The translations under genes and the position numbers were made by a program. A DNA stretch of 64,000 nt from Bacillota bacterium (GTDB lineage Bacteria > Bacillota > Clostridia > Peptostreptococcales > Anaerovoracaceae). The notes beneath the pieces were generated by a model that was not told the origin of the DNA, did not search any database, and saw only the letters and a program-made list of their open reading frames with translations. This document shows, one piece after another, positions 8,353-15,742 of this stretch. Numbering within the stretch: position 1 is the stretch's first letter; every line of letters begins with the position of its first letter. The DNA lies in assembly GCA_017941085.1 (NCBI GenBank), contig JAGAXF010000002.1, forward strand, positions 124,001 through 188,000. Direction: 5' to 3'.

Positions 8353-8676
8353 TTATTCCAAAACAAAATTCTTTGTTGTAGACAAGTATTTAGAGAGCAC
8401 ACCGGTATTGGCAAAATAATAGGTGTGCTTATTTTGTGTCCTTGAATCCACCAGCCCCGCCACTGTTAGCTTGGTCATGTGCTGAGATATGGTGGCCTGG
8501 GCATAGTGAAAGGTATCTACCAGATCCCCGGTACATACCAATTCCATATTCTTGTTTTTTTGCATTATATATTTAAAGAGTTCCAGCCTAACAGGATGGG
8601 CCAAAGCATCAGAAACCGATGTTATAAGCTGGACGTCGCTTCCTCCGGGAAGGTCCGGTCTTTTTCTAATTCTCAT
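8353..8676 (-). CDS. ArsR-family winged-helix regulator
   Basis: The 107-residue product fits the ArsR/SmtB family: DALAHPVRLELFKYI at about 23-37 and a recognition helix region (YAQATISQHMTKLTVAGLV, about 58-76) followed by the wing. It lacks an obvious metal-binding cysteine cluster such as CXC; one Cys lies at about 48 (MELVCTGDLV). Its ligand is unknown. The strong ribosome binding site AAAGGAG precedes the ATG. It stands next to nhaC and the ornithine locus on the same strand as nhaC, so a role in that locus is possible but unproven. Confidence 0.85.
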   Translation of the reverse strand: MRIRKRPDLPGGSDVQLITSVSDALAHPVRLELFKYIMQKNKNMELVCTGDLVDTFHYAQATISQHMTKLTVAGLVDSRTQNKHTYYFANTGVLSKYLSTTKNFVLE

Positions 8677-8732
8677 AATAAGGCTCCTTTCTTATCGTCT
8701 AACTACAATATACACCAAAGGCAGAAAAATAG

Positions 8733-8772
8733 CAATATAAAACAAGAGAGATGGGCTAGCGCCCATCTCTCT
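8733..8772 (-). terminator. Intrinsic terminator after nhaC
   Basis: GAGAGATGGGC (8746-8756) pairs perfectly with GCCCATCTCTC (8761-8771) around a four-base loop. On the minus strand the stem is followed by TTGTTTTATAT. It lies between the nhaC stop and the ArsR start, so it ends nhaC transcription. Confidence 0.85.
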
Positions 8773-8827
8773 CGGTTAAATATAAATGTCCTAAATTATC
8801 TTGTGCAGTCCTTATAGTAAATAGGAT

Positions 8828-10411
8828 TTACTGATGCTTGTGAACTGCGTTGAATTCTTCGACACTCTGCTTAAGAAGCTGCTTTGCTTCTCCGGATGCT
8901 GCACGACGACCATCCTTATATGCCAAGGCATGACCTGTGAAGGCAAGGATGATTACCGTAATAGGCATGAGGTAGTTGAAGAATGCAAATGGGATGTACT
9001 GGCTTACGGACAGACCAAGGGTAGTTGCGATAAATACACCGCAGGTGTTCCAAGGAATAAGGGCAGAGGTTACTGTTCCTGCACCTTCCAAAGCATTGGA
9101 CAGTGTTTTTGGATGGAGCCCCATATTCTTGTATGTTTCAGCATACATACGTCCCGGAACTACGATGGAGATGTACTGTTCAGGCATTGTAGCATTGGAT
9201 ACCAGACAGGTAACCTCTGTCATAGATACCAGGCCTGCAGGTCCCTTCACCAGCTTCAGTAGCTTGTCTACGATGATCTCCATCTGCTTGGTTTCTTCCA
9301 TAATTCCGCCGAACATCATAGCGATAATAGTCATGGAAACCGAGAACATCATTCCCATAATACCTCCGGAGTTCAGAAGTCTATCCAAGATAAAGGTTTC
9401 TTCCCCTTCAGCGTTAATGAAAGCAACGTCGTTTGCCCATTCACGATCTACACCGTTCATGCCTGCGCTTAGGTATTCACCAAAGGAATCCGGCTGGAAA
9501 ATGAGACCGATAACTACACCGGAGATAATTCCCAGAGTAATTCCCGGAATGGCGGGCACCTTCATAACGATGGCGCCGATAACAATTACCGGTGGTAGAA
9601 GAAGGATGGGGTTGATATTGAAGTTTGTGGAAAGGGCATTGCTGATGGCTTCTACCTGAGAGTTATCTGCATTTCCTGCGTGGGATGTGGTGAATCCCAG
9701 AACAGCAAAGAGAACCAAGCTGATACCATATGCAATAGCTGTTGGAAGACCCATGAACTTAACGTGAGTCATAACATCTGTACCTGCCATGGCCGGTGCC
9801 AGGTTTGTTGTATCGGAAAGAGGTGACATCTTATCTCCGAAGTATGCTCCGGAAATAACAGCGCCAGCTGCCATTGGTTCAGGAATACCAAGACCGATGG
9901 CTATACCGATAAGGGCAAGACCCATGGTTCCCATGGTTCCCCAGGATGTACCTGTGGCCAGGGATGTGATGGAACAAATAATACATGCAGCAATTAAGAA
10001 GATGCTGGGGGATAGAATCTTCAGCCCATAATAAATCATTGCAGGTACAGTTCCGCTTACAATCCATACAGCAATCAGAATACCTACAATAATTAGAATC
10101 ATTACAGCCTGAAGGGAACGATAGATACCGTCCTTCATTGCAGTTTCTACCTGGTCCCAAGAATAACCAATCTTAAGAGCCATTATTGCGGCGAAGATTA
10201 CGCCGATAAACATTGGAACGTGGGGGTCAACTTCGAATACGATGATTCCTACAGCCATTACAGCGATTAGAACGCCAAAGGATAGGATCGCCTCCCATAG
10301 ATGAGGAGCTCTGGGTTGAGGGAATTCCTTTAATTCCCCAACGGATTCTTCCATGTAGTCAAGATGTTCTTCAGTCACGAAAAAACCGTCTTTTCTCTTT
10401 TCGTCTGCCAT
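8828..10411 (-). CDS. nhaC: NhaC-family Na+/H+ antiporter
   Basis: The 527-residue membrane protein has about 12 hydrophobic segments and NhaC-family landmarks such as ATGTSWGTMGTMGLALIGIA and GAYFGDKMSPLSDTTNLAPA. NhaC proteins exchange sodium for protons; family members can also exchange organic solutes (for example malate/lactate), so an amino-acid-product antiporter is an alternative. An nhaC-like gene also accompanies the ornithine genes of C. sticklandii, which supports a link with this pathway, for example in pH or ion balance. The ribosome binding site GAAAGGAG is strong. It is transcribed away from the sigma-54 regulator. Confidence 0.88.
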   Translation of the reverse strand: MADEKRKDGFFVTEEHLDYMEESVGELKEFPQPRAPHLWEAILSFGVLIAVMAVGIIVFEVDPHVPMFIGVIFAAIMALKIGYSWDQVETAMKDGIYRSLQAVMILIIVGILIAVWIVSGTVPAMIYYGLKILSPSIFLIAACIICSITSLATGTSWGTMGTMGLALIGIAIGLGIPEPMAAGAVISGAYFGDKMSPLSDTTNLAPAMAGTDVMTHVKFMGLPTAIAYGISLVLFAVLGFTTSHAGNADNSQVEAISNALSTNFNINPILLLPPVIVIGAIVMKVPAIPGITLGIISGVVIGLIFQPDSFGEYLSAGMNGVDREWANDVAFINAEGEETFILDRLLNSGGIMGMMFSVSMTIIAMMFGGIMEETKQMEIIVDKLLKLVKGPAGLVSMTEVTCLVSNATMPEQYISIVVPGRMYAETYKNMGLHPKTLSNALEGAGTVTSALIPWNTCGVFIATTLGLSVSQYIPFAFFNYLMPITVIILAFTGHALAYKDGRRAASGEAKQLLKQSVEEFNAVHKHQ

Positions 10412-10461
10412 TTACTACTCCTTTCATTCTTTTTCGTATTGGTGGACAAAATTAAAAAAGA

Positions 10462-10476
10462 CAAAATAAATCGGAC
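10462..10476 (+). repeat. 15-base motif CAAAATAAATCGGAC, copy 1
   Basis: An exact copy of CAAAATAAATCGGAC stands in the nhaC upstream region and again at 12342-12356 in the ord leader. Flanking bases are partly conserved (G before, G.CT after). In both places it lies about 50-120 bases upstream of a start codon, but in opposite orientation relative to the gene. Confidence 0.6.
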
Positions 10477-10483
10477 TGGCTGT

Positions 10484-10513
10484 AGTTTAGCATGCATATA
10501 TATACATTGTCTA
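10484..10513 (-). promoter_or_regulatory. Possible nhaC promoter
   Basis: On the minus strand TAGACA (10513-10508) and an extended TGC-TAAACT (10489-10484) are 18 bases apart. The predicted start near 10477 lies just before a 15-base motif shared with the ord leader. Confidence 0.4.
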
Positions 10514-10621
10514 CAAAAATAACGCGATTTGTAAAAATATTCAAACTATTTAGCAGCAAAGGAGAAGAAAATAACTATTTAGTCATTTATTAAAAGGGCT
10601 ATATTTAGCCCTTTACAGGCA

Positions 10622-10661
10622 TGCAAAAATATTTGCACTACCATTGTGGATGTTGTAAAAT
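10622..10661 (+). promoter_or_regulatory. Promoter and palindromic operator of the sigma-54 regulator gene
   Basis: TTGCAC (10633-10638) and TAAAAT (10656-10661) are 17 bases apart, and the expected start falls on the ATG at 10668. The palindrome TGCAAA-AATA-TTTGCA at 10622-10637 overlaps the -35 box. The same GCAAA-N4-TTTGC pattern occurs twice upstream of the ord sigma-54 promoter, so the regulator probably represses its own gene. Confidence 0.7.
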
Positions 10662-10667
10662 ATGTAT

Positions 10668-12071
10668 ATGGATACACAAGGATATAGATTAATAATTGAA
10701 GAACTGCTTAAGCTTTTGGACGAAGGCGTATACATTGTAGATAGAAATGGTGTAGGTCTTTTTTACAATGAGGCCATGGCGGATATTGAGAAAATCAACG
10801 TAGAGGACGTGGTGGGAAAGGAATACCACAAGGCCTTTCCGGGAGTTAGGCTGGACGAAAGCACCATGTTCAAGGCCTTGAAAAAGGGACTGGAAAGCGA
10901 GGCAAAGGAGCAGACCTATAAAAACCTGTACGGAAAAGAAGTAAGCACCATAAACGCCACAGTGCCGGTATTGCAGGATGGAGAAGTAATTGCGGCGGTG
11001 GAGGTTGCCCGGGATATAACAGGTCTTAGAAATATGAGTGACACCATCCTAAAACTCCATGAAGGACAACCGGGAACAAAGCCTCCGGCAAAGGTAACCC
11101 CAACTATAAAAAAATACACCTTTGATGACATTATTGGAGAGAATCCAGAATTTGCCAAGGTAATAGATAGGGCCAAAAAGGCGGCAGAAAACAGCGCCAC
11201 GGTTTTCATCTCCGGAGAAACGGGAACAGGAAAGGAGCTCTTTGCCCAAAGTATTCACTGGGCCAGCCACAGAAGGGACATGCCCTTTCTGGCCCAGAAC
11301 TGCGCAGCCCTTCCTGAAACTTTGCTGGAGGGAATTCTCTTTGGTACATCAAAGGGAGGATTTACGGGAGCCGTTGACAGAGCGGGACTTTTTGAGCAGG
11401 CCAGCGGAGGAACCCTGCTTTTGGATGAAATCAGCGCCATGCCCTATGACCTTCAGGGTAAGCTCTTGAGAGTTCTTCAGGAAGAATACATACGAAGGGT
11501 AGGAGGAACCGAAGACATCCCCATAGATACCAGAATTATTGCCACAGTAAATGAAAGTCCCCAAAAGCTTATGGATGAAGGTAGGCTGAGAAAGGATCTT
11601 TACTACAGGTTAAGTGTTGTAAATATCAACATACCGCCCTTAAGGGAGCGAATAGACGACATTCCCATTCTTAGCCAAAGATTTCTAGAATCCATCAGCA
11701 AAAAGATGGGAAAGGAAGTATGGATGCTGGGAGAAAGGGCTTTGAGAAAGCTGGAGCGATACGATTATCCCGGAAATGTAAGAGAATTGGAGAACATACT
11801 TACCCAGGGAGTGTCCATGGCAGGAACGGAGCATGTTCTAGCCCAAAGGCTTTTGCAAATACCAACCAGAGCTGAGGTAATAATGCCCTCCATAAACAAA
11901 TGGGACGGTTTAATATCTCTTCCGGAATACCTGGAAAGCATTGAAAAAGAAATGATCCGAGAGAGGTTAATGGACAATGGAGGGAATATAAGCAAAGCGG
12001 CAGATGAGCTGGGACTAAAGAGACAAACCCTTCAGCACAAAATGAAAAAATATGAATTAAAGGATGAATAA
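10668..12071 (+). CDS. Sigma-54-dependent enhancer-binding regulator (PAS-AAA+-Fis), likely activator of ornithine genes
   Basis: The protein (467 residues from the ATG at 10668) has a PAS sensor domain at about 5-120, a central AAA+ domain with Walker A GETGTGKE, the sigma-54-contacting loop as GGFTGA, Walker B GGTLLLDE, an R-finger region and a C-terminal Fis-type helix-turn-helix (GGNISKAADELGLKRQTLQHKMKKY). This is the layout of RocR-like activators of arginine/ornithine use. The ATG at 10668 is preferred to 10662 because it lies at the predicted transcription start. Its gene sits between nhaC and ord; a perfect -24/-12 promoter precedes ord. The ligand sensed by the PAS domain is unknown; ornithine or an intermediate is a guess. 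Confidence 0.92.
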   Translation: MDTQGYRLIIEELLKLLDEGVYIVDRNGVGLFYNEAMADIEKINVEDVVGKEYHKAFPGVRLDESTMFKALKKGLESEAKEQTYKNLYGKEVSTINATVPVLQDGEVIAAVEVARDITGLRNMSDTILKLHEGQPGTKPPAKVTPTIKKYTFDDIIGENPEFAKVIDRAKKAAENSATVFISGETGTGKELFAQSIHWASHRRDMPFLAQNCAALPETLLEGILFGTSKGGFTGAVDRAGLFEQASGGTLLLDEISAMPYDLQGKLLRVLQEEYIRRVGGTEDIPIDTRIIATVNESPQKLMDEGRLRKDLYYRLSVVNINIPPLRERIDDIPILSQRFLESISKKMGKEVWMLGERALRKLERYDYPGNVRELENILTQGVSMAGTEHVLAQRLLQIPTRAEVIMPSINKWDGLISLPEYLESIEKEMIRERLMDNGGNISKAADELGLKRQTLQHKMKKYELKDE

Positions 12072-12133
12072 ATGCATAATTATAGAAATAAGGGAGTTAG
12101 CCGCCACAAACTTTGACAAAAAGCCATTTTGGT

Positions 12134-12170
12134 GCAAATAATTTTGCTTTTATGGCGCAAAATAATTTGC
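12134..12170 (+). promoter_or_regulatory. Two upstream activator sites for the sigma-54 regulator
   Basis: GCAAA-TAAT-TTTGC at 12134-12147 and GCAAA-ATAA-TTTGC at 12157-12170 are 23 bases centre to centre and about 95-120 bases upstream of the -24 box, the usual position of enhancer sites. They match the palindrome at 10623-10636 over the regulator's own promoter. Confidence 0.7.
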
Positions 12171-12224
12171 GATTTATGGGGCGGAATTTATTGCATTAAT
12201 TCGTAAAAGGGGGCTATAAACCCT

Positions 12225-12257
12225 GAAAATGCACATTTTAGTGCATTTTCTTTTTTT
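12225..12257 (+). terminator. Intrinsic terminator of the sigma-54 regulator gene
   Basis: GAAAATGCAC (12225-12234) pairs with GTGCATTTTC (12241-12250) around a six-base loop, followed by seven T. It separates the regulator transcript from the ord operon and abuts the -24 box. Confidence 0.75.
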
Positions 12258-12272
12258 GGCACGGTTATTGCT
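12256..12272 (+). promoter_or_regulatory. Sigma-54 (-24/-12) promoter of the ornithine operon
   Basis: TTGGCACG-GTTA-TTGCT is an exact match to the RpoN consensus, with GG and GC ten bases apart. Transcription should start near 12283, leaving a leader of about 175 bases before ord. Confidence 0.9.
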
Positions 12273-12280
12273 TATATATT

Positions 12281-12356
12281 ATGTAGGTTTCGATGGATGC
12301 TAGATGGTCCTTGTTAAAAAGGCTAACTACATAAATTGAGGCAAAATAAATCGGAC
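12281..12356 (+). other. ord leader: 5' stem-loop and shared 15-base motif
   Basis: ATGTAG at 12281-12286 can pair with CTACAT at 12327-12332, forming a stem at the very 5' end of the predicted transcript. CAAAATAAATCGGAC follows at 12342-12356, identical to the copy near nhaC. No known riboswitch class is recognised. Confidence 0.45.
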
Positions 12357-12459
12357 AGCCTAAGCACAAAAAGGAGACTAAAGGACGGTTTTGTTTGGAC
12401 TGCTTATGGCGAAATCATTCATTAACGCTAAGACAGAGAATGAAAAGGAGAAATCAATT

Positions 12460-13518
12460 ATGGAAAACGTAAAAGTAATCATCTGGGGTCTCGGTGCAAT
12501 GGGCGGCGGAATGGCTGACATGATCCTTATGAAAAAGGGTATCGAAATTGTTGGCGTAGCCGGCAGAGAAGGCAAGCAGGGTAAGTCAATGTACGATTTC
12601 ATCAAGACAGAAAAGGGAGATCGTCAGGACATCATCATTGGAGCTCCGGAAGATGTAATTAAACCAGGTGCAGCAGACATCGTTCTTCTTTGCACAGACT
12701 CTTTCACAAAGAATGCATTCCCAAGAATGAAATACATCCTTGAACAGGGAATCAACTGCATCACATCTGCAGAAGAAATGTGCTATCCTGCAGCTCAGAG
12801 CCCAGAACTGGCAAAGGAACTGGACGAGATTGCTAAGGCAAACGGCGTATCCATCCTGGGAACAGGTATCAACCCCGGTCACATCATGGACTCCCTGGTT
12901 CTCATTATGACAGGCTGCATGGTAGACGTAGAAGAAATCACATCCAGACGTGTTAACTCCCTCTCTCCATTTGGACCAGTTGTTATGGAAGAACAAGGTA
13001 TCGGCATCTCTGTAGAAGAATTCCAGAAGAGAAAAGCTGAGGGAACAATGTCCGGCCACGTAGGATTTGCAGAATCCGTAGGCATCATGGCAGAAGGTCT
13101 GGGACTTACAGTTAAGGAATTCAGCCAGGATATGAACCCAATTACAACAGATGTTGACAGAAAGAGCCCCCACGGATTTGCAGCAGCAGGTTCCTGCGCA
13201 GGCGTTGCAATGACCGCAGAAGCAGTTCTTTCAAACGGCATGAAGGTTCACATGGATCACCCACAGCAGATCGAGCCTGAACAGGTTGGAATCCAGACAG
13301 GTGACTATGTAATCATCAAGGGAACACCAAGCGTAAACATGGTTAACAGCCCAGAGGTTGAAGGTGGTCTTGGAACAATCGCAATGTGCGTAAACATGAT
13401 TCCGCAGGTAATCAATGCAGATCCAGGTCTTGTAACAATGATCGATCTTCCGCTTCCAAGAGCACTTATGGGAGACGTAAGAGACAGAATTAAACCGGAA
13501 AAGAAAATCGTAAAATAA
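12460..13518 (+). CDS. ord: 2,4-diaminopentanoate dehydrogenase
   Basis: Ord oxidatively deaminates (2R,4S)-2,4-diaminopentanoate to 2-amino-4-oxopentanoate with NAD(P)+, the third step of oxidative ornithine fermentation. The 352-residue protein begins with a dinucleotide-binding fold (VIIWGLGAMGGGMADMIL), related to dihydrodipicolinate reductases. The ATG at 12460 follows AAAAGGAG at a good distance; an in-frame TTG at 12391 is unlikely. It is the first gene of the ord-ortA-ortB-oraS-oraE operon and uses codons typical of highly expressed genes (ATC, AAC, AAG). Confidence 0.93.
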   Translation: MENVKVIIWGLGAMGGGMADMILMKKGIEIVGVAGREGKQGKSMYDFIKTEKGDRQDIIIGAPEDVIKPGAADIVLLCTDSFTKNAFPRMKYILEQGINCITSAEEMCYPAAQSPELAKELDEIAKANGVSILGTGINPGHIMDSLVLIMTGCMVDVEEITSRRVNSLSPFGPVVMEEQGIGISVEEFQKRKAEGTMSGHVGFAESVGIMAEGLGLTVKEFSQDMNPITTDVDRKSPHGFAAAGSCAGVAMTAEAVLSNGMKVHMDHPQQIEPEQVGIQTGDYVIIKGTPSVNMVNSPEVEGGLGTIAMCVNMIPQVINADPGLVTMIDLPLPRALMGDVRDRIKPEKKIVK

Positions 13519-13529
13519 GGAGATGCGAC

Positions 13530-13829
13530 ATGGCTAAGAAAGGCGATTGGGTTCGCATCCATGCTGTAGTCCTCAAGGCTGAAGAAAGAACAGCAAAGAT
13601 TCCTGAGGACACACAGAAATGCGACTTGGAAATGTGGACAAAGGGATTCCTTCTCAACGATACAGCGGAAATCGGCGACGAAGTTGAAGTAGAAACTGCT
13701 GTTGGTCGTAAGGAAAAGGGAACCCTAATAGAAGTTAATCCATATTACACACACAGCTACGGAAAATTCGTTCCGGAGCTTATCCAAATAGATAAGCAGC
13801 TCCGGGAGCTTATGGGAGGTGAAGAATAA
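13530..13829 (+). CDS. ortA: 2-amino-4-oxopentanoate thiolase, alpha subunit
   Basis: OrtA is the small subunit (99 residues) of the enzyme that splits 2-amino-4-oxopentanoate with CoA into acetyl-CoA and D-alanine. The sequence (KGDWVRIHAVVLKAEERTAKIPEDTQ) matches the characteristic OrtA pattern as I recall it, and length fits. AAGGAG precedes the start. Its last codon overlaps the ortB start codon (TAATG), which points to coupled translation of the two subunits. Confidence 0.92.
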   Translation: MAKKGDWVRIHAVVLKAEERTAKIPEDTQKCDLEMWTKGFLLNDTAEIGDEVEVETAVGRKEKGTLIEVNPYYTHSYGKFVPELIQIDKQLRELMGGEE

Positions 13830-15235
13830 TGGCACTTCCTAAAGATTATGATTCCGTAATGGGAAGATCCAACGACATAATGAAAACTGCACTGGGTCTG
13901 GATTACAACGATTATGAATCCGGCACCATTGCCTTTGATTATGAAGCACTTATGAAATCCACCGGCTATACATTGGAAGAGGTGGCAAGGATTCAGAGTG
14001 AAACAGCAGTTGGAAACACTCCTTTAATCGAACTTAGAAATATATCAAAGTTGGCAAGAAAATATGCAAAGCCCGGATACGGTGCTCGCATCTTTGCCAA
14101 GGATGAAGCAGCAAACGCCTCCGGTTCCTTTAAGGCACGTAGAGCTGCCTGCGCAGTTGCACATGCCAAGAAGCTGGGATACAAGGGCGTTATGGCTGCC
14201 ACCTCCGGAAACTATGGAGCAGCAGTAGCATCCCAGGCAGCAATGCAGGGACTTAAGTGCATTATCGTTCAGGAATGCTACGACTCCAAGGGAATCGGTC
14301 AGCCGGAAATCGTAGAGAAGGCAAGAAAGTGCGAAGCCTACGGAGCAGAAGTAATTCAGCTTACAGTAGGACCGGAACTTTTCTACACCTTCCTTTCGGT
14401 GCTGGAGGACACAGGATACTTTAATGCATCCCTTTACTCTCCCTTTGGTATTGCCGGAGTTGAAACTCTGGGTTACGAGATTGCAACCCAATGCCGCGAA
14501 ATCGCAGGCAAGGATCCGGATATGGTGGTATGCACCAACGCCGGAGGAGGAATGATGACCGGTACTGCTCGTGGTCTTATTAAGGCCGGTGCAGTAAACA
14601 CAACTTTAGTTGCAGCCTCCATAGACCTTAGCGGACTATCCATGGCCTCCGACGTAGCCTTTAACAAGAAGTCCTGCACCACAGGTCATACCGGATTTGG
14701 AGTTCCCTATGCAACAGATCCGGATCACTCTGATGTTCCAAGAAGTGCAGCAAGACCTCTTCGCTACATGGATCGTTACGTAACCGTAAAACAAGGGGAT
14801 GTAATGTACATGACAGAAGCTCTTGCCAATCTGGAAGGAATCGAAAGAGGTCCTGCCGGAAATACTGCTCTTGCAGCAGCATTCTCCCTGGCACAGGAAC
14901 TTCCTGAAGATGCAATTCTCGTAATCAGTGAAACAGAATACACCGGAGCAGGCAAGCATGTTCAGCCTCAGCTGGACTTTGCCAGAGACAACGGAATCGA
15001 CATTCACTTTGGCGATCCGGACAATGAAGACAAACCAGGTGTAAACGTGGTTCTTCCCAAGGATCCAAGCTACATCCACGCCATAGATGCTGACCTGGAT
15101 CACTTTAGACAGTCCCTGATTAAAAAATCCTGCCAGAAGTTCGGTGTAACTGAACCAAACGAAGCAGACCTTAAGTTCCTTGCAGAGGAAACAAAGACAG
15201 ACGTTGACTTCGTAAAGAGGACTCTCGGTCTGTAA
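13829..15235 (+). CDS. ortB: 2-amino-4-oxopentanoate thiolase, beta subunit (PLP)
   Basis: OrtB is the PLP-dependent catalytic subunit, related to threonine synthase and other fold-type II enzymes. In the 468-residue protein the segment NASGSFKARRAA (about 91-102) carries the PLP lysine, TSGNYGAAVA is the phosphate-side Asn loop and CTNAGGGMMTG binds the PLP phosphate. It works with OrtA to produce D-alanine and acetyl-CoA. After its stop there is a 140-base gap holding a long hairpin before oraS. Confidence 0.94.
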   Translation: MALPKDYDSVMGRSNDIMKTALGLDYNDYESGTIAFDYEALMKSTGYTLEEVARIQSETAVGNTPLIELRNISKLARKYAKPGYGARIFAKDEAANASGSFKARRAACAVAHAKKLGYKGVMAATSGNYGAAVASQAAMQGLKCIIVQECYDSKGIGQPEIVEKARKCEAYGAEVIQLTVGPELFYTFLSVLEDTGYFNASLYSPFGIAGVETLGYEIATQCREIAGKDPDMVVCTNAGGGMMTGTARGLIKAGAVNTTLVAASIDLSGLSMASDVAFNKKSCTTGHTGFGVPYATDPDHSDVPRSAARPLRYMDRYVTVKQGDVMYMTEALANLEGIERGPAGNTALAAAFSLAQELPEDAILVISETEYTGAGKHVQPQLDFARDNGIDIHFGDPDNEDKPGVNVVLPKDPSYIHAIDADLDHFRQSLIKKSCQKFGVTEPNEADLKFLAEETKTDVDFVKRTLGL

Positions 15236-15271
15236 TCCGTTTATCGCCAATTATCACCAAAATCAATAAAA

Positions 15272-15349
15272 GGGTTGAAGCTGTTGTAGGACGCTGCTTG
15301 TCCGCGCCCCTTGGGCTGTGGAGGCAGCGCCCATACAAAGCTTCAACCC
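15272..15349 (+). other. Long intercistronic hairpin between ortB and oraS
   Basis: The outer arms GGGTTGAAGCT (15272-15282) and AGCTTCAACCC (15339-15349) are perfectly complementary. They continue through a one-base bulge into TTGTA/TACAA, then GGACGCTGCT paired with GGCAGCGCCC (one mismatch), then GCCC/GGGC near the tip. Nearly the whole 78 bases form one rod. There is no T-run, so it is not a normal terminator. It may stabilise or process the message between thiolase and mutase genes. Confidence 0.75.
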
Positions 15350-15375
15350 ATGAAACAATTTAGGAGAGAAAAAGA

Positions 15376-15741
15376 ATGATAAGAGAAGACGATTTTGCGG
15401 AAAGAAGAAAACATATAGCTAACCTTTCCGACGAAGAGCTCTATAACAGATTTTGGGAGCTTACCGCCCAGGTAGTAGATCCTCTTTTGGAACTGGGCAG
15501 AAAGAACACGACTCCTTCAGTAGAAAGAGCTGTGCTTCTTCGCATGGGTGTTTCCTCCTTGGACACACAGAAAATCGTGGAAGGCTGCATAGACAATGGC
15601 CTTATGGGTCATGGCGCCGGCCACGTAGTATATAAAATTTCCCAGGAGAAGGGCATCTCCATTAGAGAAGCTTCAGAGCGCCTTGCCAAAGGTGAATTTT
15701 GGGAAGACGCTGTAGCAGCATTTAAGAAGGGAGGCAAGTAA
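15376..15741 (+). CDS. oraS: D-ornithine 4,5-aminomutase, small subunit
   Basis: OraS is the small subunit (121 residues, close to the known size) of the AdoCbl- and PLP-dependent mutase that moves the delta-amino group of D-ornithine to carbon 4. The sequence IREDDFAERRKHIANLSDEELYNRFWEL and KNTTPSVERAVLLRMG is characteristic. TTTAGGAG precedes the ATG. oraE follows after one base, so the subunits are made together. Confidence 0.94.
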   Translation: MIREDDFAERRKHIANLSDEELYNRFWELTAQVVDPLLELGRKNTTPSVERAVLLRMGVSSLDTQKIVEGCIDNGLMGHGAGHVVYKISQEKGISIREASERLAKGEFWEDAVAAFKKGGK

Positions 15742-15742
15742 T

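Noticed and set aside
10441-10560. Sigma-54 promoter for nhaC on the minus strand
   Set aside because: No GG-N10-GC pair in TGGCAC/TTGC context is present; only a weak sigma-A type promoter can be drawn.
12072-12459. Lysine- or ornithine-type riboswitch before ord
   Set aside because: Only a simple 5' stem is visible; none of the conserved lysine riboswitch segments are present.
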